Shown here: piece by piece, positions 55,114 to 64,000 of the stretch | Position numbering within the stretch: the stretch's first letter is position 1 | Layout of the letters: every line of letters starts with the position of its first letter | NCBI RefSeq assembly: GCF_003003275.1 | Contig: NZ_PVTO01000002.1 | Coordinates: 1-64,000 of the forward strand | Length of the DNA: 64,000 bases | Source: Alkalibacterium olivapovliticus | GTDB lineage: Bacteria > Bacillota > Bacilli > Lactobacillales > Carnobacteriaceae_A | Direction of reading: 5' to 3' | The notes under the pieces: generated by a model | The model's input: only the letters and a program-made list of their open reading frames with translations | The model's database searches: none | Told to the model about the DNA's origin: nothing | Program-made: the position numbers and the translations under genes

Positions 55114-56393
55114 TTAGATTCCTCCTGATAAATAACCTGGCCGTCCACTACAGTAAATACTGTTGATCCCTTAACCTTCCATCCCAAAAATGGTGTATTG
55201 GATGCTTTAGACTGAAAGTCCTCTTTTCTGATCTCTATGTCGGAAGTTAAATCAAAACAAGCGATATCCGCTGGTGCACCGACTTCAAGGTCCCCTTCTT
55301 CAAATCCGAAAATCTTTGCCGGACTTGCAGTCAGACTGTCTATCAGTTTACTTAATGACAACTTTCCCGTTTTCACCAGATAAGTGTACAGAAGTGAAAA
55401 AGCAGTCTCACTTCCGACTATCCCGAATGGAGAATCGATCATCGAGCCGTTCTTTTCTTCGTCGCTGTGAGGTGCATGGTCAGTTGCGATTATATCGATC
55501 GTCCCGTCAACCAGCCCTTCTAACAATGCTGTCTGATCATCTTTCCCTCTAAGAGGTGGGTTCATTTTGTACTGACTTGTATCCCCTGGTATGTCATCCT
55601 CACATAGCAGTAAATGGTGGGGTGAAACCTCCGCAGTTACATTGATTCCTGCTTTTTTAGCATCCCTTATGACTCGCACGCTTTCTTTAGACGACACATG
55701 ACAAATGTGGTAATGCGCACCTGTCGCCTCAGCCAGCAGCACGTCTCTGGCTATTTGAGTCGATTCGGTCAACTGGAGCATGCCAGGCAATCCCAGCTCT
55801 TTGTTTCGTTTTCCTTCGTGCATTACTCCCCCATCAAACAGAAGAGAATCATCTTCAGTATGGGCAACAATCGTCGTCCTCAAAAGTGCTGCCTGCTGCA
55901 TTGCTTTATACATTGTTCCAGCTGTCTGAACGCCTACCCCGTCATTCGTAAAGGCAAATGCACCTGCATCAAGCAGCGCCTTCTGATCTGTCAATTCCTC
56001 TGATGTCAGCCCTTTTGTAATCGGGACGTACTGTCTCACTTTTACACTGGCTTCTTTAGAAATGACCGCCAATATTCTATTGAGATGTTCAACTGTATCA
56101 GGTTCGGGATTTACATTCGGCATCGCACATATAGTAGTAAATCCTCCTCGAGCTGCAGCTTTAGTCCCTGACTCTATCGTTTCTTTATATTCGTATCCCG
56201 GCTCCCTCAGGTGAACGTGAACATCAATCAGTCCCGGCGTAACCAATTGCCCTTCTGCATCGATTACATTATCTGCAGTTTTTTTTATATTCTCAGCTAT
56301 TTCGGCAATCTTTTTATCCACTATATATATATCAACTAACTGAGTCTTCTGATCATTCTTTATGATGGACGCATTCCTGATTAAAAGTGACAT
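55110..56393 (-). CDS. pyrC: Dihydroorotase
   Basis: PyrC cyclises carbamoyl aspartate to dihydroorotate (427 aa, class I amidohydrolase). The metal site begins [15 protein letters not shown]. The later [10 protein letters not shown] supplies the catalytic Asp. [10 protein letters not shown] and [10 protein letters not shown] carry the other metal histidines. AAGGGAGAGG precedes the ATG, and the stop overlaps the carA start. Confidence 0.97.
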   Translation of the reverse strand: MSLLIRNASIIKNDQKTQLVDIYIVDKKIAEIAENIKKTADNVIDAEGQLVTPGLIDVHVHLREPGYEYKETIESGTKAAARGGFTTICAMPNVNPEPDTVEHLNRILAVISKEASVKVRQYVPITKGLTSEELTDQKALLDAGAFAFTNDGVGVQTAGTMYKAMQQAALLRTTIVAHTEDDSLLFDGGVMHEGKRNKELGLPGMLQLTESTQIARDVLLAEATGAHYHICHVSSKESVRVIRDAKKAGINVTAEVSPHHLLLCEDDIPGDTSQYKMNPPLRGKDDQTALLEGLVDGTIDIIATDHAPHSDEEKNGSMIDSPFGIVGSETAFSLLYTYLVKTGKLSLSKLIDSLTASPAKIFGFEEGDLEVGAPADIACFDLTSDIEIRKEDFQSKASNTPFLGWKVKGSTVFTVVDGQVIYQEESK

Positions 56394-56408
56394 ATGATTC
56401 CCTCTCCC

Positions 56409-57329
56409 TTATCTGTGCTTTAATACTGAATCAATAATAGCGATACGTGCATAGACCCCGTTTTCCATTTGTGTGATGATTCGAGACCGTTCGCACTCAA
56501 CCAAACTGTCATCAATCTCTACTCCTCGATTGACGGGTGCGGGGTGCATGATTATGGCTGACTGCTTCATTCTGGATTCTCTTTCGCAAGTAATGCCATA
56601 CTTCTGTAAGTATGTACTCTTTGAGAAGCGACTGTCAGATTCCTTATGTCTTTCGTGCTGAACCCTCAACAACATCATGACATCGACTCGATCGATCAGT
56701 TTATCAATGGCTGAGTATGTTCCGTATTCTTCAAAAGATGGATCATACCATTCCTGCGGACCAGTGAAGTATAGTTTAGCCCCTAATCTTTTCAGTATCT
56801 GCATGTTGCTTTTAGCGACTCTAGAATGAGTCAAATCACCCGCAATGGCTATTTCAAGATTTTCAAATGTTCCATATTCTTCATAGATGGTCATCAGGTC
56901 TAAAAGCGATTGACTTGGATGCTGGCCGGCTCCATCTCCTCCATTAACAATCGAGCAATGAATATGTTTACTTTCAATCAGCTTGGTGTAATAGGCTTCT
57001 TCACTGTGTCTAATGACAATCAGATTTACTCCGATAGCCTGAAGGGTGAGTACCGTATCATATAAGCTTTCACCTTTCTGAATACTGCTCATAGATGGCT
57101 GGAATTCAAGGACCTGCATGCCCATACGGCGTTCAGCCATCTCAAAGCTCTTATGTGTCCGGGTACTTTGTTCAAAAAAGCAGTTGATTGCATATTTGTC
57201 AGTGTAGGAAGGAAACTGACCGTTCCTTTTAAATTCGACTGCTGCTTTGATCATATTAATGATGTCTGTATTATCAAACTGCTCCAGTGATACAAAATGA
57301 CGGTTACTCTTGGTTTGTACTTTAGTCAT
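56409..57329 (-). CDS. pyrB: Aspartate carbamoyltransferase catalytic subunit
   Basis: PyrB joins carbamoyl phosphate and aspartate (306 aa). The carbamoyl-phosphate site is [13 protein letters not shown], and the second conserved block is [21 protein letters not shown] near the C-terminus is also diagnostic. I choose the ATG at 57329, which has AAGGAGAC about 6 nt upstream; an in-frame start at 57368 lies next to the attenuator without a proper ribosome site. No regulatory pyrI is present, as expected for Firmicutes. Confidence 0.96.
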   Translation of the reverse strand: MTKVQTKSNRHFVSLEQFDNTDIINMIKAAVEFKRNGQFPSYTDKYAINCFFEQSTRTHKSFEMAERRMGMQVLEFQPSMSSIQKGESLYDTVLTLQAIGVNLIVIRHSEEAYYTKLIESKHIHCSIVNGGDGAGQHPSQSLLDLMTIYEEYGTFENLEIAIAGDLTHSRVAKSNMQILKRLGAKLYFTGPQEWYDPSFEEYGTYSAIDKLIDRVDVMMLLRVQHERHKESDSRFSKSTYLQKYGITCERESRMKQSAIIMHPAPVNRGVEIDDSLVECERSRIITQMENGVYARIAIIDSVLKHR

Positions 57330-57385
57330 TGGATGTCTCCTTTTATCTTTGTCCTCAAGATCCTTCAAAGTTCTCTTCTTATTTC

Positions 57386-57520
57386 AAAAAAAGACCTGCT
57401 GCCATATCGGCACAAGGTCTGGAGGATTTGACTGATAGGATTGTGAGAGCGCATCAGTTGATTACACTTTCCCAGCTTATTCTGTCAGTTCCTGCGACCT
57501 TTAGTGTCTCTCAGGACACT
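57386..57520 (-). promoter_or_regulatory. PyrR-dependent attenuator between pyrR and pyrB
   Basis: On the minus strand a hairpin AGTGTC...GACACT (57520-57503) carries a PyrR-type loop, TCCTGAGAGA, which differs from the consensus UCCNGNGAGG at the last base. About 80 nt later an intrinsic terminator follows: AGACCT/AGGTCT with an inner TGCC/GGCA stem and seven T residues (57420-57386). PyrR with UMP should favour termination. Confidence 0.85.
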
Positions 57521-57543
57521 ACTTAAAGTTCACATATATTAAA

Positions 57544-58086
57544 TTAATTTAGTTTAATGATATTGACCTGATCATAGCCGTCCGTCTCTTTTAATGAGAC
57601 TTGAATGGTTTCTTCTTTTGATGTTGGAATATTTTTCCCTACAAAATCTGCTCTGATAGGTAATTCTCTGTTCCCTCGATCAATCAGAACAGCAAGGAAT
57701 ATTTTATCTGGCCTTCCTAAATCAATAATCGCATCAAGCGCTGCTCTGATTGTCCGGCCAGTATAGAGGACATCATCAACTATAACCACTTTTTTTCCTT
57801 TAATACTGATAGAGTCAGATAAGGGAAGTGGGTTCTCATTTTGTTCTGTTTCCCTGTCATCCCTGTATAAGGATACATCCAGTTCAAGAACATCTACTGT
57901 ATTCCCTTCAAGCTGTTTGATTCGCTGAGCTATACGGTGTGCCAGAAATACCCCTCTGGTTTTAATTCCCGCCAGTAGAAGATGCTCGACCCCTTTATTT
58001 TTTTCGATAATTTCATATGTTATGCGAGTCAAGGCGCGTTCTATCGCTGCCTGATTGACGACTTCGACTTTAGACTGATTCTCCAT
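57544..58086 (-). CDS. pyrR: Bifunctional pyr operon regulator / uracil phosphoribosyltransferase PyrR
   Basis: PyrR binds pyr mRNA in the presence of UMP and promotes termination; it also has uracil phosphoribosyltransferase activity (180 aa). The PRPP motif reads [27 protein letters not shown] is the conserved N-terminal RNA-binding/fold segment. AGGAGGAG precedes the ATG. It is the first gene of the operon, with PyrR sites both upstream and downstream. Confidence 0.97.
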   Translation of the reverse strand: MENQSKVEVVNQAAIERALTRITYEIIEKNKGVEHLLLAGIKTRGVFLAHRIAQRIKQLEGNTVDVLELDVSLYRDDRETEQNENPLPLSDSISIKGKKVVIVDDVLYTGRTIRAALDAIIDLGRPDKIFLAVLIDRGNRELPIRADFVGKNIPTSKEETIQVSLKETDGYDQVNIIKLN

Positions 58087-58168
58087 GTATTCTCCTCCTA
58101 TTGGAATGAACTATTGATCTGCTGCTTTTCGATCAATGGTGCTTATCTTGCTTTTCGAATAGATTCCA

Positions 58169-58325
58169 TAAAAAAAGCACCCTTATCCATGTAAGATAAG
58201 AGTGCTGCCAATTGTTATGTTCAGGCAAATCAGGTAAAGTCAGACAACTCACCTGTTATAAGGTCTCATCCGTACTCACTGGTACGCATTGAGATCCTGC
58301 TGCTCCTTCTTAGCCTCACTGGACT
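58169..58325 (-). promoter_or_regulatory. PyrR-dependent attenuator upstream of pyrR
   Basis: The PyrR-binding loop AGTCCAGTGAGGCT (58325-58312) fits the consensus ARUCCNGNGAGGYU exactly. The terminator is GCAC-CTTATC paired with GATAAG-GTGC (58205-58195 with 58187-58177) and seven T residues. The spacing of about 100 nt between them leaves room for the competing antiterminator. Confidence 0.93.
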
Positions 58326-58358
58326 ATCTTTTAAAGGATTACTATTCAATTTAAATTC

Positions 58359-58387
58359 ACTTTAAAGGTTTGCACTAAAAAAGTCAA
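58359..58387 (-). promoter_or_regulatory. Promoter of the pyr operon
   Basis: The minus strand reads TTGACT (58387-58382), a 17-nt spacer, then TAAAGT (58364-58359). It predicts a leader of about 260 nt before pyrR that contains the whole attenuator. Confidence 0.85.
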
Positions 58388-58440
58388 CCTCTTATTCTTA
58401 ATCATTAATAAAAGTATGAGTTTAGCCGTTGTCTAGCTTC

Positions 58441-58538
58441 ATGTACCAGCCTCTCGAGAAAAAGATAAATTTACCCATTGCGCAGTATGCTCATTCAGGG
58501 AAAATTTCCTATTTTCTTGTCGAGGCTAAACGGTACGT
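58441..58538. repeat. Long imperfect palindrome downstream of uvrB
   Basis: The left arm (58441-58476: GTACC, then GCCTC, a GAAAAAGATAAATTT core and CCC) pairs imperfectly with the right arm (58498-58538) around a 21-nt centre. It does not end in a minus-strand T tract, so it is not a plain uvrB terminator. Such arms suggest a dispersed intergenic (MITE- or REP-like) element, but only one copy is seen in this window. Confidence 0.55.
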
Positions 58539-58551
58539 CCCGCTTTTCTTA

Positions 58552-60540
58552 TCAAGAATATTTTGTCTTAAGCTCCATGACGACATCTCTCAGCTGAGCT
58601 GCTTTTTCGAAATCCAATTCTTTCGCAGCCTGCTTCATTTCCAGCTCCATCGTCTCGATCAGTTCTCGACGCTCATCTCTTGAGAGCTGCTTGATGATTT
58701 CTTCAGATAAATCTTTTTCCTCATCATCAATGACAGTAGAGATTCGGATAAGATCACGAACTTCCTTTTTAATTGTAGTCGGTGTGATCCCGTGTTCTAT
58801 ATTATACTGTTCCTGTATTTCTCTCCGTCGTTCTGTTTCACTCATGGCTTGCTTCATGGAATCGGTTATGCGGTCAGCATACATAATAACACGCCCCTGT
58901 TCGTTACGGGCAGCTCGTCCTATCGTCTGGATCAGTGAACGGGCACTTCTAAGGAAACCTTCTTTATCAGCATCCAAAATAGCGACCATAGATACTTCCG
59001 GAACATCTAATCCTTCCCGTAAAAGGTTGATACCTATGAGCACATCAAATTTACCCATACGGAGGTCTCTGATGATTTGGGTCCGCTCCAGCGTTTTGAT
59101 GTCACTGTGCAGATACTGAACTTTGATACCGACTTCTTTCAGATAGTCAGTCAGATCCTCAGACATTTTTTTAGTCAAGGTTGTGATAAAGACCCGTTCG
59201 TCTTTTTCAACTCTCTGATTTACTTCATCAATCAGATCATCTATCTGTCCTTTAATTGGACGGACTTCTATAATAGGATCAAGTAACCCCGTCGGACGAA
59301 TGATTTGTTCCACTACCTGACTTGATCGATCCATTTCATAATCGGCTGGTGTTGCCGATATATAGTTGATTTGAGGTACACGTTCTTCAAATTCTTCGAG
59401 ACGAAGCGGTCTGTTATCCAAAGCACTCGGAAGGCGGAAGCCATGATCGATTAGTTGCTGTTTCCTTGCCTTATCTCCATTGTACATTCCTCTTATTTGC
59501 GGCATCGTCATATGCGATTCATCAATAATAAATAAAGAATCTTTAGGGAAAAAGTCAAGCAATGTGTAAGGGGACTCCCCTGGTTTACGGCCGTCCATAT
59601 GTCGGGAATAGTTTTCGATACCTGAGCAATAGCCCATTTCCATCAGCATTTCAATATCATAATTTGTCCGTTGCTCCAGACGCTGGGCTTCAAGCAGTTT
59701 ATTGTCCTTTTTAAACTCTTCAAGGCGGTCTTTTAATTCTGCCTGGATAGATTCAATGGCTGACCTTGTCTGTTCATCATTCGAAACAAAGTGAGTTGCT
59801 GGAAATACTGCCACGTGAGATAAATCTGCTTTGACTTCTCCGGTGAGTACATCTACTTCTCTTATCCGGTCAATCTCATCTCCGAACATTTCAACTCTAA
59901 CAGCTTCACTCTCTCGAGAGGCTAGAAAAATTTCAATAATATCTCCTCGAACTCGGAAACGTCCCCTCTGGAAATCAATGTCGTTTCGTTCAAACTGCAT
60001 ATCGACCAGCTTTCTGAGTAATTCTTCTCGGCTGACCTCCATACCTGCTCTTAGAGATAAAACATGCTCCGCGTAGTCTTTAGGGTTAACCAGTCCGTAA
60101 ATACACGAGACCGACGCCACAACAATCACATCCCGTCTTTCCAGCAGGGAGCTGGTGGCAGAGTGTCTCAATTTGTCGATTTCATCATTGACACTGGCAT
60201 CTTTTTCAATAAACGTATCTGAAGACGGAACATATGCTTCAGGTTGATAGTAATCATAATAACTAACAAAATACTCAACAGCATTATCTGGAAAAAATTC
60301 TTTGAATTCAGTATACAGCTGACCTGCAAGGGTTTTATTGTGTGCCATGACCAGGGTTGGTTTATTGACCTGCTGGATAACATTAGACATCGTAAAGGTT
60401 TTACCCGTACCCGTCGCACCCAGCAAAACTTGTTCTTTCTGGTTTTCCTTGATCCCTTTTACCAGTTTTTTTATAGCTTCAGGCTGGTCACCACTTGGTT
60501 GATAAAGCGACTTTAAATTAAATGATTGTTCGGCCATCAT
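58552..60540 (-). CDS. uvrB: Excinuclease ABC subunit B
   Basis: UvrB verifies DNA damage in nucleotide excision repair (662 aa). The N-terminal helicase motif is [12 protein letters not shown]. The beta-hairpin region contains [12 protein letters not shown], and QTIGRAARN is motif VI. The C-terminal UvrC-binding UVR domain ends the protein. GAAAGGAG precedes tandem ATG codons. Only 43 bp separate it from the rpsT terminator, and no LexA box is visible there. uvrA does not follow, unlike in Bacillus. Confidence 0.97.
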   Translation of the reverse strand: MMAEQSFNLKSLYQPSGDQPEAIKKLVKGIKENQKEQVLLGATGTGKTFTMSNVIQQVNKPTLVMAHNKTLAGQLYTEFKEFFPDNAVEYFVSYYDYYQPEAYVPSSDTFIEKDASVNDEIDKLRHSATSSLLERRDVIVVASVSCIYGLVNPKDYAEHVLSLRAGMEVSREELLRKLVDMQFERNDIDFQRGRFRVRGDIIEIFLASRESEAVRVEMFGDEIDRIREVDVLTGEVKADLSHVAVFPATHFVSNDEQTRSAIESIQAELKDRLEEFKKDNKLLEAQRLEQRTNYDIEMLMEMGYCSGIENYSRHMDGRKPGESPYTLLDFFPKDSLFIIDESHMTMPQIRGMYNGDKARKQQLIDHGFRLPSALDNRPLRLEEFEERVPQINYISATPADYEMDRSSQVVEQIIRPTGLLDPIIEVRPIKGQIDDLIDEVNQRVEKDERVFITTLTKKMSEDLTDYLKEVGIKVQYLHSDIKTLERTQIIRDLRMGKFDVLIGINLLREGLDVPEVSMVAILDADKEGFLRSARSLIQTIGRAARNEQGRVIMYADRITDSMKQAMSETERRREIQEQYNIEHGITPTTIKKEVRDLIRISTVIDDEEKDLSEEIIKQLSRDERRELIETMELEMKQAAKELDFEKAAQLRDVVMELKTKYS

Positions 60541-60579
60541 ATTGCTCCTTTCAGACGATTACTTTAAATAGTTTATCAT

Positions 60580-60623
60580 AAAAAAAGTATTCCCGAAGAC
60601 TTAGAGTCTTGAGGGAATACTTT
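60580..60623 (-). terminator. Terminator of rpsT
   Basis: AAAGTATTCCC (60584-60594) pairs with GGGAATACTTT (60613-60623), with an inner GACT/AGTC stem; seven T residues follow on the minus strand. Confidence 0.93.
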
Positions 60624-60631
60624 AAAAACTA

Positions 60632-60883
60632 TTAAGCTAATTTTTTGCTTAAACGAGATTTATCTCTCGCTGCTTTGTTAGGGTGAATAATTCCTTTTGA
60701 TGCAGCTTTGTCGATAGCTTTAACTGCCTGAACGTAAAGTTCGTTAGCATTTTCTTCGTTATTTTTAGCAGCTGTCAGGAATTTTTTCTTAGATGTTCTC
60801 ATTGATGTAGCTTGTCCTACATTGTTAGCTCTCTTTTTAATGTCTTGTCTTTGTCTTTTAACTGTTTGTATCATATTTGGCAT
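60632..60883 (-). CDS. rpsT: 30S ribosomal protein S20
   Basis: S20 is a helical, Lys/Arg/Ala-rich small-subunit protein (83 aa). It begins [21 protein letters not shown] and ends with the typical [23 protein letters not shown] lies about 9 nt before the ATG. It has its own promoter downstream of holA, giving a leader of about 100 nt, and a strong terminator. Confidence 0.96.
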   Translation of the reverse strand: MPNMIQTVKRQRQDIKKRANNVGQATSMRTSKKKFLTAAKNNEENANELYVQAVKAIDKAASKGIIHPNKAARDKSRLSKKLA

Positions 60884-60990
60884 GGGTAAAACACTCCTTA
60901 TTTTATCTCAATTATATTGGGTTTAATTTTACTGCATGTAATTACGCAATAATTGATTAACCTTCACAGTTGATTTCTTCAACATTCCCC

Positions 60991-61019
60991 ATTTTACAAC
61001 ATTGAGACAATTTATTCAA
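60991..61019 (-). promoter_or_regulatory. Promoter of rpsT
   Basis: The minus strand reads TTGAAT (61019-61014), a 17-nt spacer, then TAAAAT (60996-60991). It lies about 108 nt upstream of rpsT, so a leader long enough for feedback control is expected. Confidence 0.75.
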
Positions 61020-61052
61020 TGGTAATTTAATAATAATTCAGCTCAAGTCCAT

Positions 61053-62078
61053 TTAGAGTGTGCAGAATTGCCAGATAAACAGCTCGATCTGCAGTTCCGG
61101 ATCAACCTTACCGGTTTTGATATCATGGTCTGCAGTAATCAGCAGATGATGAGCTTTCGAGAGGATCTCCTGAGGAAACTTCTGCTCTTTCTGAACTGCA
61201 AGCTTCACTCTAAAAGGATGAACTTTTAGTATGGCTGCAATGTCAGACTGCTGATAGCCTTTCTTCTTCAATATCTTCACTTGGAGCAGCAAACGGAACT
61301 GGCTTATCATCAATGCGAGAATTTTTATCGGGTCTTCTTTTTGCGTGATGAGATCCTGATATAATTCAATGGACTCTTTCACGTTTTTGTTTAGTACCCT
61401 TTCATTCAAGTCAAAGATATTCTGTTCAAGTGACTTTGATACGAGCTTCGAAATAGCGTCTATCGTAATAGCTTGTTGCCCGTTATGGTAGATAGCTAAT
61501 TTTTCTGCTTCTTTGATCGATCTAGTCAGATTATGGTCAGTTAACTGCAGCAGAAGATTCATCGCTTCTGGAGCTATCGAAAATCCCTTCTCGCTGAAAT
61601 AAGATTGCAGGTAATTTCTAATCTCGCTTTCTTTAGCAGGATTAGCCTCAATGACCTCTGCCTTTTTCAGTATTGATTTAGTTATTTTTTTCCGTTTGTC
61701 CAGCTTGTCATACGGTGCCAGGAAGACCAGTGTGGAAAAGTCAGAAGGATCGTTCAGGTACCGTTCTAGCAGATCAATATTATGGGTAATGGAACTTGAC
61801 ACTTTTTTCCCACTGAATATAAAACTGTCATGTACTATAATCAGTTTCTGATCTCCAAAAAAAGGAAGACTTTCTGCTTCATGAATAACATCTTCTATTG
61901 GCGTATCTTTAAGATTAAAGTGGTAGGTGTTCATAGGGTCTTCTTTACCGGTTTCCATATGTTTATTAAATGCTTTAATGGCATTATCAAAAAGCAGTTC
62001 TTCTGTTCCCCAAATCAGGTAACAATTTTTCAGTTGTTTAGTTAATGTCGCGTTTAATTGAGTAAAAGCTGTTTTCAT
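61053..62078 (-). CDS. holA: DNA polymerase III subunit delta (HolA)
   Basis: HolA is the clamp-loader subunit that opens the sliding clamp (341 aa). It has the N-terminal CYLIWGTEELLFDNAI segment, a Rossmann-like first domain, and helical domains with LAIYHNGQQAITIDAISKLVS and LALMISQFRLLLQ, as in YqeN proteins. I choose the ATG at 62078, which has AAGGGG 7-8 nt upstream, over an in-frame start at 62096. It follows comEC by 14 nt, a conserved Firmicutes order (comEC-holA-rpsT). Confidence 0.93.
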   Translation of the reverse strand: MKTAFTQLNATLTKQLKNCYLIWGTEELLFDNAIKAFNKHMETGKEDPMNTYHFNLKDTPIEDVIHEAESLPFFGDQKLIIVHDSFIFSGKKVSSSITHNIDLLERYLNDPSDFSTLVFLAPYDKLDKRKKITKSILKKAEVIEANPAKESEIRNYLQSYFSEKGFSIAPEAMNLLLQLTDHNLTRSIKEAEKLAIYHNGQQAITIDAISKLVSKSLEQNIFDLNERVLNKNVKESIELYQDLITQKEDPIKILALMISQFRLLLQVKILKKKGYQQSDIAAILKVHPFRVKLAVQKEQKFPQEILSKAHHLLITADHDIKTGKVDPELQIELFIWQFCTL

Positions 62079-62092
62079 ACATAGACCCCTTG

Positions 62093-64000
62093 TCATTTAA
62101 TGATTGTTTTAAAAGACCCTTTTTTATTCAGCCACCGGTTGACCCATGTGTTATCTGTGTAGGTATATAGTATGCTTCCATCTGTGTCTGTCCGGTAATT
62201 CACACTATTATGCTCATCCAACCGACTGATCGTCCCATCGTCGGGATGCCCAAATCTGTTTTTTCCCCCTACTGATATCAGTGTGTATTCGGGATCTACT
62301 TGTTCGAGAAATGCAGCATGTGTTGATGTGGCACTTCCATGATGAGATACCTTCAACACATCAGCTTGTAAATGAGGATACTCAGACAGGATACTGCTCT
62401 CTCTTTTTTCTTCAATATCCCCTGTGAACAACCATATCAGTTTACCATATTTCCCGATCAATACCATAGATTGATTGTTCAGATTGGCATCATCCCTCCA
62501 TTGGTCACCGATCAGTTTGAGATTTTTCGGTAAGTTCTTTTGAGTGTTCTTGTCTATTATGACAATAGGAATTGACTGATCAGTCACATTCATCAACTCA
62601 CTTTTGAAAGCTTCATTACTGTATGTGAACTGATTTATGATCAGTTTGTCTATAGGGAATTCATCGGCTATATCAGCTAATGCCCCATAATGGTCAAAGT
62701 GAGCATGCGTAATAATAACAGCATCCAGCTTATTTATTCCGAACCCTTTCAGAACAGGCAGAACCACATCGCTACCCAATGAAAACTGATTGTCTCTTAA
62801 CTGCCAGTCGTCTTTCTCACCCCATTGTATGGTACCACCGGTGTCAATCAGGTAATTTCCTCTGTTATAAGGTTCCTTAATCAGTATAGAATCCCCCTGT
62901 CCAACATCCAGCATAACGATTTTACCAAAAGGAGAAAAACGGTTACTGTAAATGAGTATTACAAGCATTGCCGTTATACTGATTAGATAAAGTGAAGACT
63001 TTCTGCTTTCCAGAACAATCAATGCCACTACCATCAGACCAATCCAGGCTATTATCACAGTTGCAGATAAGCGCCCGGAAATGAAAGTCAGTGACAAGGA
63101 CTCGTCAATTATCGCCGTCAGTTTTTCCATTAATATCAGAAGCATCTCTACAATTTGTTCGATAAAGAACACTCCATCTATTAATGACAGGACTGGTGAA
63201 AGAAAAAACAATACAAGAAGTCCTGGCATCAGAAGATATGAGACAAAAGGAATGTACAACCAATTCAGTAGCAGCACACCCACTGAAAATTCGTAATAGT
63301 GAAAGCTTAGTATGGGAATGGATGCTGCAAATAGGATGAAATTCAATAAAATGAATTGCTTTAACTTAGTAGATTGGGTAAAAATAGGTAATTGAGACAA
63401 AAATATAATCAAAAAACTCATGGAGTAGCTTAGTTGAAATCCAATCGAGAATAGAATAGTAGGATTTATAAGAAGAGCTAAAACAAACGCCACACTCCAA
63501 CAATCCAGAGAAGAAAATGACCATTTTTTCAAATCTGACATACACATGACCCACGTTTGAATGACCGCCCTGAAGACGCTGACACCAAATCCTGCAGCAA
63601 ACCCAAAAACCGGCAGAAGTATTAGTAGTATAAGCCGATTTGATTCTCTGGTCACTGTCATTTTTGTCAATAGCTTATCCACGATGACGATGATCAGTGA
63701 GACATGCAGACCTGAGATACTAAGTAAATGAACAATACCCAAATTTTTAAAAGCTGAGGTGACGTCCTCAGACAGTTCTCTTCTGTCACCAAATATAAGG
63801 GCTTTGATGTAACTACTTGTATGTTGTTTAAACGTTCGATCACAGTAGGTCATTATGATTTGCCGTAAAGAATCAATCGGATACTCCCTGCTAAAAAACG
63901 AATAAGGTGCCTGGACCGTGGAAAGTTGTCTGCTCTGAAAAATAGACGTAATCTGTTGTCTCTTTAGATAAAGCTGGTAATCAAACTGGTTGTAATTTGT
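62093..64000 (-). CDS. comEC: DNA internalization competence protein ComEC/Rec2, 5' end cut by window edge
   Basis: ComEC is the membrane channel for single-stranded DNA uptake in transformation. The reading frame stays open past its first internal ATG (63853) to position 64000, and the extra residues (NQFDYQLYLKRQQI) match the ComEC N-terminal OB/DUF4131 domain, so the gene is truncated by the window, not short. The central competence domain has LLSISGLHVSL and many membrane helices. The C-terminal metallo-beta-lactamase domain has DVGQGDSIL, THAHFDHYGA and VSHHGSATS. The visible part is intact. Confidence 0.94.
   Translation of the reverse strand, partial: TNYNQFDYQLYLKRQQITSIFQSRQLSTVQAPYSFFSREYPIDSLRQIIMTYCDRTFKQHTSSYIKALIFGDRRELSEDVTSAFKNLGIVHLLSISGLHVSLIIVIVDKLLTKMTVTRESNRLILLILLPVFGFAAGFGVSVFRAVIQTWVMCMSDLKKWSFSSLDCWSVAFVLALLINPTILFSIGFQLSYSMSFLIIFLSQLPIFTQSTKLKQFILLNFILFAASIPILSFHYYEFSVGVLLLNWLYIPFVSYLLMPGLLVLFFLSPVLSLIDGVFFIEQIVEMLLILMEKLTAIIDESLSLTFISGRLSATVIIAWIGLMVVALIVLESRKSSLYLISITAMLVILIYSNRFSPFGKIVMLDVGQGDSILIKEPYNRGNYLIDTGGTIQWGEKDDWQLRDNQFSLGSDVVLPVLKGFGINKLDAVIITHAHFDHYGALADIADEFPIDKLIINQFTYSNEAFKSELMNVTDQSIPIVIIDKNTQKNLPKNLKLIGDQWRDDANLNNQSMVLIGKYGKLIWLFTGDIEEKRESSILSEYPHLQADVLKVSHHGSATSTHAAFLEQVDPEYTLISVGGKNRFGHPDDGTISRLDEHNSVNYRTDTDGSILYTYTDNTWVNRWLNKKGSFKTIIK

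Larger units (their letters stand above)
58087..58551. other. 465-nt region between pyrR and the uvrB stop
   Basis: It holds the pyr operon leader (promoter 58359-58387, PyrR site 58312-58325, terminator 58169-58205) and a long imperfect palindrome behind uvrB (58441-58538). I see no coding ORF. Confidence 0.7.

Noticed and set aside
63851-63853. ATG at 63853 as the start of ComEC
   Set aside because: The frame is open for 49 more codons to the window edge and those residues match the ComEC N-terminal domain; the gene is truncated by the window.
1-64000. CRISPR array, tRNA or rRNA genes, prophage, toxin-antitoxin or defence island
   Set aside because: I saw no regularly spaced repeats, no cloverleaf candidates and no phage or defence genes; the content is conserved housekeeping.

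Overview
This window is a low-GC Gram-positive (Firmicutes) chromosomal segment. It most resembles a salt- and alkali-tolerant lactic acid bacterium of the Carnobacteriaceae type; that placement is my inference. The reasons are an E. hirae-like V-type Na+-ATPase operon (ntpFIKECGABD order), an opp operon in the lactococcal DFBCA order, Bacillus/LAB-type conserved gene clusters, an OpuC compatible-solute importer, and very acidic extracytoplasmic linkers in OppA and PrkC. Nearly all genes lie on the minus strand; only rpmB, a small YolD-like gene and birA are on plus. I see no CRISPR array, tRNA, rRNA or prophage.

Layout. 1-226: the 5' end of a group IIC-type intron sitting directly behind the oppA terminator. 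291-6161: oppDFBCA oligopeptide importer. 6380-11996: yloU(asp23)-fakA-recG-plsX-acpP, coupling fatty-acid activation to phospholipid synthesis. 12383-12571: rpmB. 12636-24664: the conserved gmk-rpoZ / coaBC-priA-fmt-rsmB-prpC-prkC-rsgA-rpe-thiN block (def and rlmN, found here in Bacillus, are absent). 24763-26130: patatin-like lipase. 26264-34862: V-ATPase operon. 35065-36569: DegV/FakB-type lipid-binding protein and a small divergently transcribed gene with LexA-like boxes in its promoter. 36625-40100: opuCABCD. 40535-41989: cardiolipin synthase. 42077-42834: thiT with a TPP riboswitch. 42864-45694: RNase J2-like gene and birA. 45778-48414: pnp and rpsO. 48553-58387: pyrRBC-carAB-pyrDFE with two PyrR attenuators. 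58552-64000: uvrB, rpsT, holA and comEC, the last running off the right edge.

The genes form a coherent physiological set. FakA, the DegV protein, PlsX and AcpP link exogenous fatty acids to lipid synthesis, with Cls remodelling the membrane. The V-ATPase has all five residues of the E. hirae Na+ site and so probably exports Na+, while OpuC imports osmolytes. ThiT and ThiN together supply TPP, which the riboswitch senses.

The most interesting signals are regulatory RNA and DNA structures: a terminator/SD-sequestering leader ahead of the V-ATPase operon, a long leader hairpin ahead of pnp, a TPP riboswitch whose expression hairpin appears to be both terminator and SD sequestrator, a perfect stem between ntpK and ntpE, the paired LexA-like boxes at the YolD-like gene, and the intron placed behind a terminator. 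Protein-level oddities are a CoaC-domain motif with Glu where Cys is expected, a non-canonical metal motif in RNase J, and a pyrD type B gene with no adjacent pyrK.
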